NCBI GenBank assembly: GCA_001632435.1
Contig: KV424060.1
Span: 1-64,000 of the forward strand
DNA: 64,000 bases
Direction: 5' to 3'
Source of the DNA: Calocera cornea HHB12733
Lineage: Eukaryota > Basidiomycota > Dacrymycetes > Dacrymycetales > Dacrymycetaceae
The number at the start of each line of letters is the position of its first letter. The stretch's first letter is position 1. The notes below the pieces were generated by a model. It saw only the letters and a program-made list of their open reading frames with translations. It had not been told where the DNA came from and ran no database searches. A program made the translations under genes and the position numbers. Shown one piece after another: positions 1 through 11,920 of this stretch.

Positions 1-831
1 AGCGCAGGAGGCCTGATGGACCTGCCCTATACCTAGGGCTGGTGCTTCGGACCCACCTGTCAGACCCTAGGGCATCCGACCCTGACACGCGGTGAATGGC
101 GATCCATCAATTGATCACATTCTGATCGAGCTACGGCCGGGCCTTCGCGTCGCGACCCCCTGCAGGCGACATTCCGTATCTTTCGCGGGTGGAGCCACCA
201 GGCTGCCTTTCATGGATCGAGACCGCGCCCGGCATCGACCGCGACTGACCATCTGACGCGTCCAGGAGCGGAGGATCACAACCGGACCGCCGCATCATCC
301 GCTATTTCATCAATGATACTACAGAAGGACATAAGGAAAACAAAGCGCGTGTGTACTTCAGAGGCATACAGCTGTGCTCGTGCACGCGGTCAACCTGCGG
401 TCGTCGATCTTCACCAGGGCCCTCCGGGCGCGCACCCGGCTGCACCTCCGAGTCTGAATGATGTACCCTAACGGCCAGGAGAAGAATCACGCGCCCCGGA
501 GCCAAAGACATGTCGCACATTACGTTCTAGTAGCGCGTTGTGGCGCTGAGCCCCCGCCCCGCCGTATCTAATTCTGGCAACACCGGCAAGAACCAGCCCC
601 CGCCAAGACCGGGACAGACGTCGCGCTCGCCCTCCCACGGGGGCGCGCCGCCCACCGGAGAGGGGTGGGGCGAGTATGTTGCGGAACGTTCGTCGGTCTG
701 CTCGTAAAATTGCCCTCAGTCGCCGTTCAGCTCATTCCGATGCCGACTTGAATTGCACAAGTGAATACAGTCCGACCACCATACCGCGCACTACCCCTCC
801 CGCGCCCACACTCTGACGCTTACCGCTACGG
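1..831. other. Left-edge region without a recognised gene
   Basis: No reading frame here has a family I recognise or convincing splice signals. GC-rich stretches give short frames on both strands that look like noise. A gene entering from the left cannot be excluded. Confidence 0.4.
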
Positions 832-1224
832 TCACGCCTCCAATTCGAACGCCCACGCCGCCCGCACGACTCTATCGCGCTGACGTACGGCTGACGTTCC
901 GCCCCTGTCGAGTCTATCCCTATCCTGGCGTGTTTGGTGTAAGGGTTCCAGTGCGCCTGTCCCCGACCTGCCTCCTGAAAACTTGCAAGCTAACATCCTG
1001 AGAAGGAGGGCATCCTTATCAACGCTAGTGAGGTCGTACTCCTCGGTGTACTCCCCTTCGCTTTCGTACCGCCAGCTCCGAGTTTCTGGTGCGCCCATTG
1101 CCCCTTCAGGCATTGAGACCCCCACTGATGAACTTGCAGCATCGTCTGGGTCCTCCACCCCCTCCGGCGTCCGACTTCTCTGTCCTCCAGTACCTACTCG
1201 CCAGTCGTCTTCTCCTGTGAACAT
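832..1224 (-). CDS. Possible small acidic hypothetical protein (uncertain)
   Basis: A 130-codon frame opens with ATG at 1224 and runs leftward, divergent from the K+ channel gene. Its first 80 residues are rich in Asp, Glu, Ser and Gly and contain the stretch EYDLTSVDKDALLLRML, which reads like real protein. A candidate donor near 967 could splice into another frame, so the 3' end is unsure. A splice-acceptor-like cag lies directly before the ATG, so it may also be an internal exon. I recognise no family. Confidence 0.25.
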   Translation of the reverse strand: MFTGEDDWRVGTGGQRSRTPEGVEDPDDAASSSVGVSMPEGAMGAPETRSWRYESEGEYTEEYDLTSVDKDALLLRMLACKFSGGRSGTGALEPLHQTRQDRDRLDRGGTSAVRQRDRVVRAAWAFELEA

Positions 1225-1673
1225 CTGCCCATATATATTGCAGCTCAGTCGGGCCGTAGCCGTATCACTGTTCGCGGTCGAACAGAAGCGCTACCGGTAC
1301 AACTTCAGCGCGGATTGATTTTCTGGCCCACACAATCCCTCACTCACGCCGGGCACGTCAGGTAAGCCGAAACACATATCTCGCTCATCTGGACCTCTTG
1401 TCGAGCATTAACCAAAGACTCGCTCTCAAGCATCTGCTTTCAGCTCCTGGTTGCGCCCGCTTCTTGTGCGCGTTACGTGAATGAACTCCTTCTCCCAATC
1501 CTCTGTCGACAACACGACGTGTTTTGGCGGCCCACTCACCCTCTCCCAGGCGCCGCTCTTCAGGGAATAACACACCCTTGCGCCGACCAAATCTCAACCT
1601 ATACCCAAGAGACGCACACACTGCCAATTCACTGGGCGGCAGCCCTTGAGCCCCCTTCGTCGCCTAAAACGGT

Positions 1674-4600
1674 ATGGCTGGAATCGCGGCTGCCATGTCG
1701 GCCCCCCTTGTCCTCCAACGCATCTCCTCCCACCAATCCCATACATCTCACCAATCGCGTGCATCTCGCTACATCGACCCTTGGACCGAACCGCTTGACG
1801 ATGAGCTATCGCGACCTCCTTCACCCCTCGCCTCCGAGGCGCCATCAGACAGTTCATCTCTCGCACCAAGCGAAGTCGAGTCGGACGAGGACAGGGAACC
1901 CGGCGAGCATGTCAAGAAAGAAAGAAGGAGGCGGCCTGGAACGAAGAGAGCGGGCGCTGGGACCGCAGAAGGAGAGGCCTCGACATCAGAAAGGAGGCGC
2001 CGGCGTTCACACGAGTTCCTCCATCCACACAGTCAACCTGTGCATCCTCCGCAGCGACGGAATAGCTCAGGAAATGCTTTCCCGTTTGGACTGGGAGTAC
2101 CGCTGCACCGTCCCGGCACCAACGAATCGGCCAGATCTGCTGGGAGCATAGGGGAGGAGGGCAGGCGGAAGAGAAGGAGTAATTGGGGATGGAGCTGGGC
2201 CCGGGATGGGGCGGAAGAGGAGGGTCAGGAGGCCGATCCCAGAGAGGTGGCCATCGAGATGCTTTCCCCAGGATCGCCTGGCGCCAGATCTCTACCAGCA
2301 CGCTCGCCGCCGATCTATGGATCACCCTCGTCATCCGGTCCTGCAGTAGAACATCATCATGGAAGGGCCCTTGAACAGGAGCTCGGTGTGGACGCAGATA
2401 TTCCGGAAGCTGTGGAGAGCGACAGTGAAAGCGTTGTTGGTGAGGATGGCGGCTGGGAAAGGAACGACGGCGACGGCGATGGGACGGAAGATGCCTCGAC
2501 GACACTTGACGACAGGCAAGGTGGTACACCACCGCCACGCAGGGCTGACGAGAAGACAGAGCATGTTGGTGCCCTCGAGGCTGCCGCCGACGAAGCCAGG
2601 AAGATGGAGAGAGAGGAGCTCGCGATGGATCGGGACATTGAGCATGATGCTGCCGTCGACGCCGAAAATGCCGAAGCTCGCGATACCATGGCATCTCCTC
2701 GTGTGGGACCCGTGCCTCAGGGCCGGAAGCGCGGCCTTTCCCTGCGTGGTCGGACGAACACGGTGACGACGTTCGCCAGCCCGCAGCACAGCCCAAGTCC
2801 ACCACCTGGTCACCATCGGAGGCGGCTATTTAAGTACAGAGAACATAGGAAAAACATGCAGCTGAGTAGGAGTATGAGCATCGGCAGCTCGTTTTCTTTG
2901 GTAAATCCGCCAGGAAACCTTGCAGGCCTGACACTTATCATGCTTCAACAGGACTCTGTGAGGAAACGCGGCGTCTCGTGGCTCTTCAAGGTGTGGCTTG
3001 CGGTCTTTCCTCCCGAGACGGCCGATAAAGCGTTCATCCCCAATTATCGCTATACTCCTATTCTTTCCGGGATTGTGGTGCCATTCGCCATATTGCTTGA
3101 AATCCCGGGTCTTACCGAACATGTGAGCACAATTGAAGCAGTACGTGGACGGCGAGCTAAGTGAGTGGCCAGTGGTATATCAGGACGGAAAACAACATTA
3201 CCGTGGACTACCAGCCGAATCCACTCAGTAATGCTTAATTGGTGCTTGTTGGAGCATTGTCTGATTTTTTCCAGTTCTTGACATCGGTCTGGCTTTCTCC
3301 ATGGCTGCCGGCGTTGTGGCCAACTTCGCCCTTGTTATGCGTTTTCTCGAACGGCGAGTCTTTGTCAGTACCATGGTCGCGACTGTTGCTCTGGCGGTTC
3401 ATGATGTGATCAATGTGGTGATTGTGACTGTTTTCGGTGTCATTCATCGATTCAATGATGGCTTTACTTATGGAGAAGCCTACTGGATTACGGTGTGCTC
3501 AACCGTCGCAAGCACCTTCGTGAACATTACTTTGATCTATGACCTGGTAAAAACCAAGGATTTCACCCACTCTGGTATGTTGGCGCCTTCAATTCACCAT
3601 CACGGCCACTGATTCGTGATCCAGGGAGTGGTTTAACCGCAAAACAGCGCAGCCTGGTGATCGTTGTCATGTTGCTAATCTGCTACCTGGCGCTGGGCGC
3701 TTTGATCAACGCATTTGCCAACTCCCTTTCCTTCCAAGATGCTTTGTATTTCACAATCGTGTCTATCGAGAGTACGCACTCGGTCAATGCTGTTGGACAA
3801 AGTAACTGACCGGCTGACTAGCAATCGGATTTGGTGACATCGTGCCAACAACAGTATTTGGAATGATCTTCATCTGTGCTTATGTCACCTTCGGTATCCT
3901 CAACCTTGCGTTGGCCGTCGGTACGACGCGCGAGACGATCATTGAAGCATTTGAAAACGCGTATCGAATTCGTCGAGCCAAAATTCACAAACGCCGGAAA
4001 GAGCACCGAGAAGCGCGAAAGAAGCAGCAAGAGGAGGAGGACAGGCTGCGGGAGCTCGGCCTCATGCCCCGTTACGTCACCGTGCGTTCAGGTCGAGGTG
4101 GTGCAAGTCAGAAGCTCGTCCCTGTGTTCCCAGATGGAGCGATGGTACAGTCCCCGATCGGTGAGAATCCAATGTCAGCAAACGGCATTGGTCCGCTGCC
4201 CGGCCCCACAGTTTCGGCTTTGGTCCTGAACAGCGCTGGCGGTCTGGGGCTGACGCCAGTCACTGCGTCTACACTCGTTCCGCCTAGCACTGGAAACGGC
4301 ACGACGAACGGTCATTCTCCTGGACTGGCGAGCGTGCCAGAGTCCTCGACTGTGGTTCCAAGTGGTCCTCCCACGGTAGACGGGACTGAGGCGATTCTTT
4401 CACCCCAGGAGCAGGCCAAGAAGCTGGCTGCAGACTTGCGCGACGACATGATGCACATGGGCCATTCTACGAACCAGGAGGAGGAGAGCTACGTCGAGTT
4501 CAAGAAACGTATGGACAAAGAAGAAACGAGGGAATTCTATACCAAGGTAGTATTTCTCCGCCCGTGCACACTCTTGCTTTGCTCATGCCGTTGTAGCTCT

Positions 4601-5801
4601 CTGTCGCCTGGTCCCTCTTCTTCGTCTTCTGGATGGCTGGAGCCGCTATATTCAGCAAGACGGAGGGCTGGACCTTTGCCATTGGCATGTACTTCTGTAC
4701 GCTTTACTCTGGCGTAACTGAAAACAGCACTCAATATCTCCTTGCTAGGCTTCATTTCTTTCACCACGCTCGGTTACGGCGATTATTCTCCGAAGAGCCC
4801 GGCTGGCCGCGCGATCTTCTGTGTCTGGGCGCTGGCCGGTGTTGCTGCCATGACTATTCTGATTGCCGGTGCGTCTTCTGGCCACGTCGGGAGGTACTGG
4901 TGTTGAACCCATTTTAGTCATTTCCGAGGCTTATAGCTCGCGATACAAGACGGTTGTTGTGCGGCACGGGATGCTTGACCGAGCTGTGAAGCACATGCAC
5001 GACCAGCAAGCCAAAGAAGAAGCCAACCTGCGCAACCACACTCGCGATAGGCCGGGCACGCCCTCCCCGCGCGTGTCCTTCGACGCAAACACGCCGCTAG
5101 CCACGCGCTATCAAAGTGTCTCCAAGGCGATTGACAGAGCTCAGAAAGACCTGGAGGCGCTGCCCGCCGAGCTCCTCAGGCAGGCGAAGAACCTGCATGA
5201 GCATCTGAATTTCTTGAGCAAGCCGCCGCATGGCGCGGATATGCCGCCCAGTATGCAGAAGATGATTGATGACATTGCTGAGGCGGAGAAACTTGATGAA
5301 AGGATGAAGAATAGCTTGATGGAGGATGAGGAGGCACGAAGGGTAAGTGCTCGTCAGTTCTACTAAGCCTTGGACCACGCTCACCGCCGTCGCAGACACT
5401 TTTCATGATGAGCTACGAGAGTGAGCGGCTTGTGTACCACCTTTTCATTGAGCCACCACTGACGTACCTTGACAGAGAGTCTCAACCAGCTCATCAACTC
5501 TGCTGAGAGAGCAGTCGAGCTCCTCGCCAAGCGCGAAGAAAAGAATCAAGCGCTCGACAAGCTGCACCGCCTGACCCTGGAACGCGAAGCGACCATAGCG
5601 AGCAGCTCGGTGGACGGCGCCGCCCCAGAACTATACCCACCGCGGATCCTCACCGGCGCTGACATCTCTTTGCCGTCCCACGCGAGGCCGTATGACTCCG
5701 CCACGGAGATTATGCGCAATAGGGCGGAGCGGGAGGCGGCGAGGAAGAAGGCGCGCCCGAAGGTGCGCATTGATGTGAGCGGCCTTGGCGGAGTGTCATG
5801 A
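1674..5801 (+). CDS. TOK1: TOK1-like outward-rectifying two-pore K+ channel
   Basis: Predicted plasma-membrane K+ channel of the fungal TOK family (eight membrane segments, two pore loops in one chain). Exons 1674-3122, 3173-3227, 3275-3574, 3625-3771, 3822-4546, 4597-4696, 4749-4868, 4918-5342, 5396-5420 and 5476-5801 join in phase to 1223 residues. The two selectivity filters are visible: TIGFGD at about 651-656 and TTLGYGD at about 931-937. Hydrophobic segments begin near residue 458. About 450 Ser/Pro/charge-rich residues precede them, a long N-terminal extension for this family. A 200-residue basic then low-complexity loop separates the two pore modules, and a coiled-coil-prone tail follows. 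Start chosen at the first ATG of the open frame; a second Met lies seven codons downstream. The channel assignment rests on the two filters and is firm. Confidence 0.93.
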
Positions 5802-6153
5802 TTGTGAGACGTCGGCTTCATTTCTCTGGATCTGGTATACCGCATCTGTTCTACTAGGCAACACATGAGGATGTAACATTAGTGTATCTGTATTACGGCG
5901 GCTACGCGCACTGCAGTCTGACTGGTCTTCCCCCCTAAATGCGACAATCGGAGGAAATACGTCTCGGCTCCGTGACGCGCTTCTCCGCGGTCCAGGGTCG
6001 CGTCGCCACCTTTCCGAGCGCCCAGGCCAAAGGCCAACAATATTGCCTGCAGCGGCGCAACTTTCCTTCCTTCCCATCACGACGTCCCTCCCTCCTCTTT
6101 CTTGACCCGCTTTCTGAACACGGCTTGGAACTTGGACACGGTACACGAACAAA
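5802..6153 (+). promoter_or_regulatory. Intergenic spacer, probable HIR1 promoter
   Basis: Spacer of 352 bp between two genes on the same strand. It must hold the 3' end of the channel transcript and the HIR1 promoter. No clear TATA box or other motif was seen. Confidence 0.4.
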
Positions 6154-9100
6154 ATGCGTCTCATCAAGCCCGCATGGGTGATGCACACGGACGACAAGAA
6201 GAAGCGGCTGCCCATCTTCTCCCTCCATGTTCATGGGGACGGCTCCCGACTCGCCACAGGCGGGATGGGTACGCACCAACCAGCGGCTATCTTGAGCTTC
6301 GTACTGAACTTGTGCTACCAGACTCGAAAGTCCGGATATGGAGCACCGCCCCGATCCTTGACCCGAACAGCCCGATGCCCAAGTCGCTCTGCACGCTGAC
6401 AATGCACATCGGCCCCGTTCTCTGTGTGCGGTGGTCCAACAGCGGGCGGCTGCTCGCGAGCGGGTCGGATGACGGTCTGGTCATGGTGTGGGACCTGGAC
6501 CCGTCGGGCGCGGGCAAGGTGTTTGGGGAGGAGGAGGTCAATGTCGAGGGTTGGAAAGCTCTACGACGGCTGGCAGGGCACGAAAGCGATGTTAGTGATC
6601 TGGCCTGGAGCCCACAGGACAGGTTCCTGGCGAGTGTGAGTGTAGATAGCAGTGTCATTGTGTGGGATGGGTACAGCTTTGGTGAGAAGGTCCATATTGG
6701 GCGTGGTACTCCAGCGGCTCATGTCTGCTAGACCGTGTGGCCAAGCTCATCGGGCACAACGGCTTCGTGAAGGGTGTATGCTGGGATCCTGTTGGCCAGT
6801 ATCTCGCCACACAGGTGCGTCTACGTCTACCATCATATGACCCCCTTGTGAATAAGCTCTTCCATTCAGAGCGACGACAAGTCGGTCCGCATCTGGCGCA
6901 CGACTGACTGGGCGTGCGAGCGGGTTGTGACGCAGCCGTTCGAGCTCTCCCCCACGTCCACCTTCTTCCGCCGTCTCTCCTGGTCTCCCGACGGCGCCCA
7001 TATCACTGCCGCGAACGCCATGAACGGGCCTGTGTTTGTTGCTGCCGTGATCAGCAGGAAGGAGTGGACGAGCGACATCAGTTTGGTGGGGCACGAGAAT
7101 ACGGTCGAGGTTGCGGTGAGTCCTCACGGCCCTGCAGTCGTATTTCCGCTGATTGGTGCTAGTCGTACAACCCCCACCTGTTCGTGCGCGACGAGTCCAA
7201 GCCCGTGGACTCTCACAATATCTGCTCCGTTTTGGCCCTTGGTGCAGACGACCGGAGCGTGAGCATCTGGCAGACGAACCAGGCGCGTCCGCTGCTCGTC
7301 GCTCAGGAGCTTTTCGACCGGAATGTTCTAGATTTATCTTGGTGCGTCCCACCGGCCATGAATGACTATCACATGCTGACACCATGCATAGGAGCTTCGA
7401 CGGTCTGACGCTGTATGCGTGCTCGTCAGACGGCACGGTAGCAGTGATGAGCTTCTCCCCCTCCGAGCTGCGCGGCATCGCCCCACACGACGTGCAAGTC
7501 AACTACCTCAAAGGCTACAAGTTCAACTCGCCCATGAACCTCTCCTACCAACCGGCAGCCCAGCCCGTCCCCCCGCCCCCCTCGCATTCCCCGCTTGTGC
7601 AGCGCGTACAGCCGCTGCCCGTGCAGCAGCCGCTCAGCGTCGGCGGGAAGCAGGAGGTAACGCGGACGAAGGACGGCAAGCGGCGCATTCGGCCCGTGCT
7701 CCTCTCCGAAGGGTCGAGCACGGCCCTCCAGCAGACCTACCCTCAGCCGATGCAGAACGGGATCGTGCACCAGCCCGTCGCACCCCAGTCTTTGTTCCAA
7801 CACGCGGCCGCCGAGCCGTCCAACCCCTTCACCAGCACCCCGCTCTCCGCTGCCCAGCCACCCGCGTATGGATCGTCCATGCCGCTGTCGGCCTCCTCGG
7901 GCCAGATACTGGACGACGATATCCAGATGGTCGAGAGCTGGGAGACCGCCGAGCCCTCATCCGCCGGAGGTTTGTCGCCAAGGAAAGGCCGCACGCTGGG
8001 CGGGGACCGCGTGCGCGAACCGATCGTCGTCAGGGAGCTACAGGTGCCCATGCAGATCGTCAATGTCGTTACGGCTGGAGGGGGGCCGCCACCGGCGGTC
8101 GGGGGTGGTCCAGTGCTCAAGGCGCCGCAGCCGAAGACGTACATGTCGACGCCGGTTGAGGGATCGAAGGATGGAGATGTCCTTGAAGGGAGGAACTCGG
8201 AGGATGGCAGCAGTGCGTCTCACACCTCACTCATGTGGCGGTCCCGTCTAATCTCTGTTGTAGAGCCCACCGATATTCAGCTCTACGTGAACAAGACCGT
8301 GCAGTGGCTGGACTACCTTCCGAGCCCCATAAACGCACTTGCTGCAACAACTTATTTCTACTCCTGCGCGTGTGAGGACGGTTCCTTGACTGTGTATTCG
8401 AACACCGGGCGACGGTGAGCTTCGCGCTGCGGTTGATATTCCAGGCATCTGACGCATGACCTCAGATTGATGCCCACCCTCATGCTTGACTCGAAAATCG
8501 CCTTCCTCGAAGGTCTCAAGCAGCACCTCCTAGCTATCACCGAGCTCGGCACCCTCGCAGTATGGAACATCAAAACCGCTCACGCCGTCATCCCGCCAGT
8601 CTCCATCCGCCACCTTCTCTCCGCCCAGCTACAGACTGCCCAGCTGCGGCCAAACGGAATCCCTATCCTCAACCTTGCCAACGGCACGTCAATGTCGTAC
8701 GACACCTCCCTTTCAAGCTGGCACAAGCTGTCCGACGCGTGGTTCTCTCGTGGCTCCGACAGCTGGGACGCAGCCCGTGCAACACGCGCTTCTCGTGCAC
8801 CGTCTGCCGGACCTCGAGGGCCAGTAGCAGGGATTGAGGTAGCCATCGCCGATGCTAATCCTATGGAGCTGCTCATCGAGGACAAGCCGGAGTGGTGGAG
8901 TGCAGCGATGACACTTGGTCATCTGGAATCTCGACTGCTCGCTGCGAAAGCACTTGACAGCCCTGCGGAGTACAAGTTGGCCCTAGTCACGTATGCAAGA
9001 AGGTTGGCGGATGAGGGGTTCAGAGGAAAAGCAGAAGAGCTGATCAAGGAGCTGTGTGGGCCGTTGTATTGGTGCGTTGTCGTATCGGGTGTCAATGTCC

Positions 9101-9342
9101 GCAGTGCTCATATCGTTGCAGGCGACCTGGGAAAGAGGAAGGTTGGTCCTCCAGCATCTTGGGCATGCAGAAGCGGGACTTGCTGCGCGAGGTGCTTTCC
9201 ATATTCGGTACGTCTCTCTTTCATAAAGAGTCGAATCCTTCACTCGCTCACGATCCAATGAGCAGCTCGCAGCAAGACGCTAGCCAAGCTGGGGTCGGAC
9301 TACCAGGAGCTGCTCAAGAAGGCCGCGACGGACGAGTTCTGA
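6154..9342 (+). CDS. HIR1: Histone chaperone Hir1 / HIRA homologue
   Basis: Nuclear subunit of the HIR complex, which deposits H3-H4 independently of replication and represses histone genes. Ten exons (6154-6268, 6322-6681, 6732-6814, 6870-7115, 7163-7341, 7392-8212, 8264-8414, 8466-9071, 9122-9207, 9266-9342) join in phase to 907 residues. The N-terminal half is a WD40 propeller, with repeats ending in VRIW, VMVWD, VIVWD and VSIW. The HIRA B-type motif, with core VTRTKDGKRRIRP, lies at about 415-435; in the family this binds Asf1. The C-terminal third matches the HIRA C-terminal region, with a second set of propeller-like strands. The start MRLIKPAW is typical of the family. The Pro/Gln-rich linker between the propeller and the C-terminal region is normal. 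Confidence 0.94.
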
Positions 9343-9749
9343 GCTTGCGTTGAGAGGCAGCAGTAGTGTTGTAGTCCATTGTACTGTACTGTCCGCACGT
9401 GTAATACCGTTGGCCTTCCCAGGGCGTTAATACGACTTTTGGCATTCATGACTTGATTCTTCTTACAGCTCACAACAGCAGCCCGTCCGCCAGCTCAGGG
9501 TCAAGGAGTCAACTAAAGCATGCGATGATAGCATAGTAAGAGTACATATCATACAGCGCCCCACAGTAGCGACCGCTCGACCGCGGCTCACAGGCGAGAT
9601 TAGAACGATTCAGTATCTGGCAACGTATCAAGCAGGCTGGCTCATGCCGATGAACGTACTGTACAGTCTGGCAATCCCACCCCGTTCCCGTTCCTGTTCC
9701 TCGGATGCCAGCCTCGCTCCCGACGCAACGCACAACAGCACAGGGCCGC
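9343..9749. other. Convergent 3' intergenic region
   Basis: HIR1 (+) and the CCDC6-like gene (-) converge on these 407 bp, so it should hold both 3' UTRs. No further gene seen. Confidence 0.5.
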
Positions 9750-11487
9750 TCACTGCCCCTCCGCCCCATTCCCATTCCCATTCACAGCCGCCCCCGCCCG
9801 CTCCCGCTCCTCCCGCACAACCTCCCCCAGCGCGTTCCTCAGCCTGCTCCCGCTCCCGCTGCCGCTGCCGGGTCCCCGGCTCCCACTGCCCGTCCGCCTC
9901 AGGCTGCCAGTCTCGACGACTCTGCGGCCTCTGCTCTCCCCTCCTGCGCCCGCACCCGCGCCCGCACCTGCTCCTAGGCCCCCAGGTCCAGGTCCAGGTC
10001 CAGGTCCAGCACCCCCAGCAAGCCCGAGAGAAAGCGAATGCTGATGCTGATGCTGATGCTGGTGCTGGTGCTGGTGCGGCCCACTCAGGCTTCCCCTCCT
10101 ACTGCCCGGGCCGTACGCCCCAGCCGGGAAGGAGCCGAACGAGCCTGGCCCGCCGCCACCGCCGCCGCCGCCGCCGCCGGCCGCCGAGCCGAGGGAGCTG
10201 CTCAGGCTGGGCGGGGGCACGCTGGGGTAGGTTAGGCCCCAGAAGCCCTGCCCGCCTGCGCCCGGCGCGCCCATCCCGCCCGTGCCGAAGGACATGGTGA
10301 ATGGCGGGGAGGAGGAGGGGGAGAAGGCGCTGGCGGGGACGGAGGAGAGGAGGGAGGCGTACGGCGAGGGGGTGGTGCTGGTGTTGCCGGAGGAGGAGGA
10401 GGAGGCGGTGCTCGTGCTGTTGATGTGGACGGGGTGGGAGGGGTGGGATGGGCGGCGGGCGGGCGCGTGCGGGGAGTACGGGTAGGACGGGGGCAGCGGC
10501 GGCAGCGGTTCCAGCTCCAGCTGGCCCAGCTCGTCCCCGGCCCCAGCCCCGGCCGCGTTCCGTCCAGCCGCGGCCCCGCCCATCCCCCCGCCCCCCATGC
10601 CCGTGCCAGCAAGGGGCGAGCCTGTCCACCTGTGTGCGCCTAGCGAGCCTGCGCGGCTCCTGGGCGAGAGCGGGAGGGCGAGCGGGGACAGCGGCGGGGA
10701 GGCGAGGAGGTTGTCCACCGGGAGGTTGAGCTGCCGGCGCAGGGCGAGCAGCTCTTCCCTGTACGAGGCGAGGGTGCGCGTGAGCCGGATGTAGTCCAGT
10801 TCCGTTTCATGCCTGCGGGGGCGGTCAGCCTGGGTCGGCATATAGGGGAGAAGAGCACGCACAGCCGCGTCCGAAGCCCCTCGTTCTCCCTCCGCAGCGC
10901 GTCCACCACAGCCTGCATGGACGGCCCCGGCGTAGCATTCTCGTCCCTCTGTATCCCGCCCGCCTCCCCAGCTCCTAGCCCCGCTCCTACAGTCAAGCTA
11001 TCCCCCGCCCCAGCGCCAGCCACACCCAGCCGCGCGCCGCCCAGGCTCCCCGAGAACGCGCCCGGGCCCGCGCCCTGCTCAAGCCCATCAACAGGGGAGA
11101 TCGGCTCGCTCGACTCTGCCGACGTGCTGGCGGACTGCTGGGCGAGCTGCTGCGCGCGCAGGGCCGCGAGCTCCCGCTGCAGGCGCAGCACGTGCGCCTC
11201 GTTCTCCGCTTCCATCGCATTTTCGAGGTCGACCTTTTCCTGACTTAGCTGGAGAGGGTGTGAGGGAGTGGTGGGAGAAGAGGGAAGGGAAGGGGAGGAG
11301 GAAGGGAGGCGCGCACCTGCTCCAGCTTCCTCGACAGCACATTGACGATCCGTTCCTGGTCTGCCTCGTACGCGTTTATGAGGTCCTCTGGGTTGGGCGG
11401 GTGGTGGGAGGAGGCAGAGGTGTGGGAGGAGAAGGAGAGGCGCGGGGAGCGCGTGACCGCTGGTAGGGCGTGGGAGGGGGCAGCCAT
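9750..11487 (-). CDS. CCDC6-like (DUF2046) coiled-coil protein
   Basis: Exons 11317-11487, 10863-11239 and 9750-10812 (read on the minus strand) join in phase to 536 residues. Exon 1 ends ADQERIVNVLSRKLEQ and exon 2 starts EKVDLENAMEAENEA, matching the family signature (EKVDLEN..E.E.E) of CCDC6/DUF2046 proteins. A second helix, RTLASYREELLALRRQLNL followed by PVDNLL, opens exon 3. The remaining 270 residues are low complexity: Pro, Ser and Gly runs, a poly-Gly stretch and a run of alternating His-Gln, consistent with a disordered tail. The human relative is a coiled-coil signalling/scaffold protein; its fungal role is not established. The start is the first ATG in frame with a Pro/Ser-rich leader. 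Codon GC content is extreme in the tail. Confidence 0.78.
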
Positions 11488-11920
11488 TGGGGAAGTGGAT
11501 GGGGCAGGGTGTGCTGGGAGAGAGGATGAGAGGTGGTGGGGAGGGTGGTCACTGCGTGGATGGGGTGTTAAGTACTGTACGGGGCAGGCCAAGTACTGAA
11601 GACGGTGTGTTGCAACAGAGGGCGACGAGCGGCGTTTGACACTGTTCGGCAGGTGATGGGCGGTGCACCAATGACTGGTGGCTGGTGGCGAACCTCGGTA
11701 CCTCGAGGCGGCCTGGCTTGTCCTTCGGTCAGGAGAGTGGATGCCCACCCCCGAATTTGTAGGGCGGTCGGGCACTGCCGGCTGACCAGCGTCAAACGCA
11801 AAGAAAGGGCGGTTTGCTCCGGCTGGGTGTTGTTCCCGCGATAGGATGGCGCGCAGTGGGGGGAGGTATTAGAGATTGATTGGGATAGAAAGCAGTTCGC
11901 AGCGGAGAGAGGAGAGAGCT
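11488..11920 (-). promoter_or_regulatory. Upstream region of the CCDC6-like gene
   Basis: Region 5' of the minus-strand gene. It contains purine-rich GGGAGG/GGTGGT runs; no TATA box or named site recognised. Confidence 0.3.

Noticed and set aside
9750..10812. Tandem Gly, Pro and His-Gln codon runs as a possible minisatellite gene array.
   Set aside because: They lie in frame in the tail of the CCDC6-like protein and are best explained as low-complexity coding sequence.
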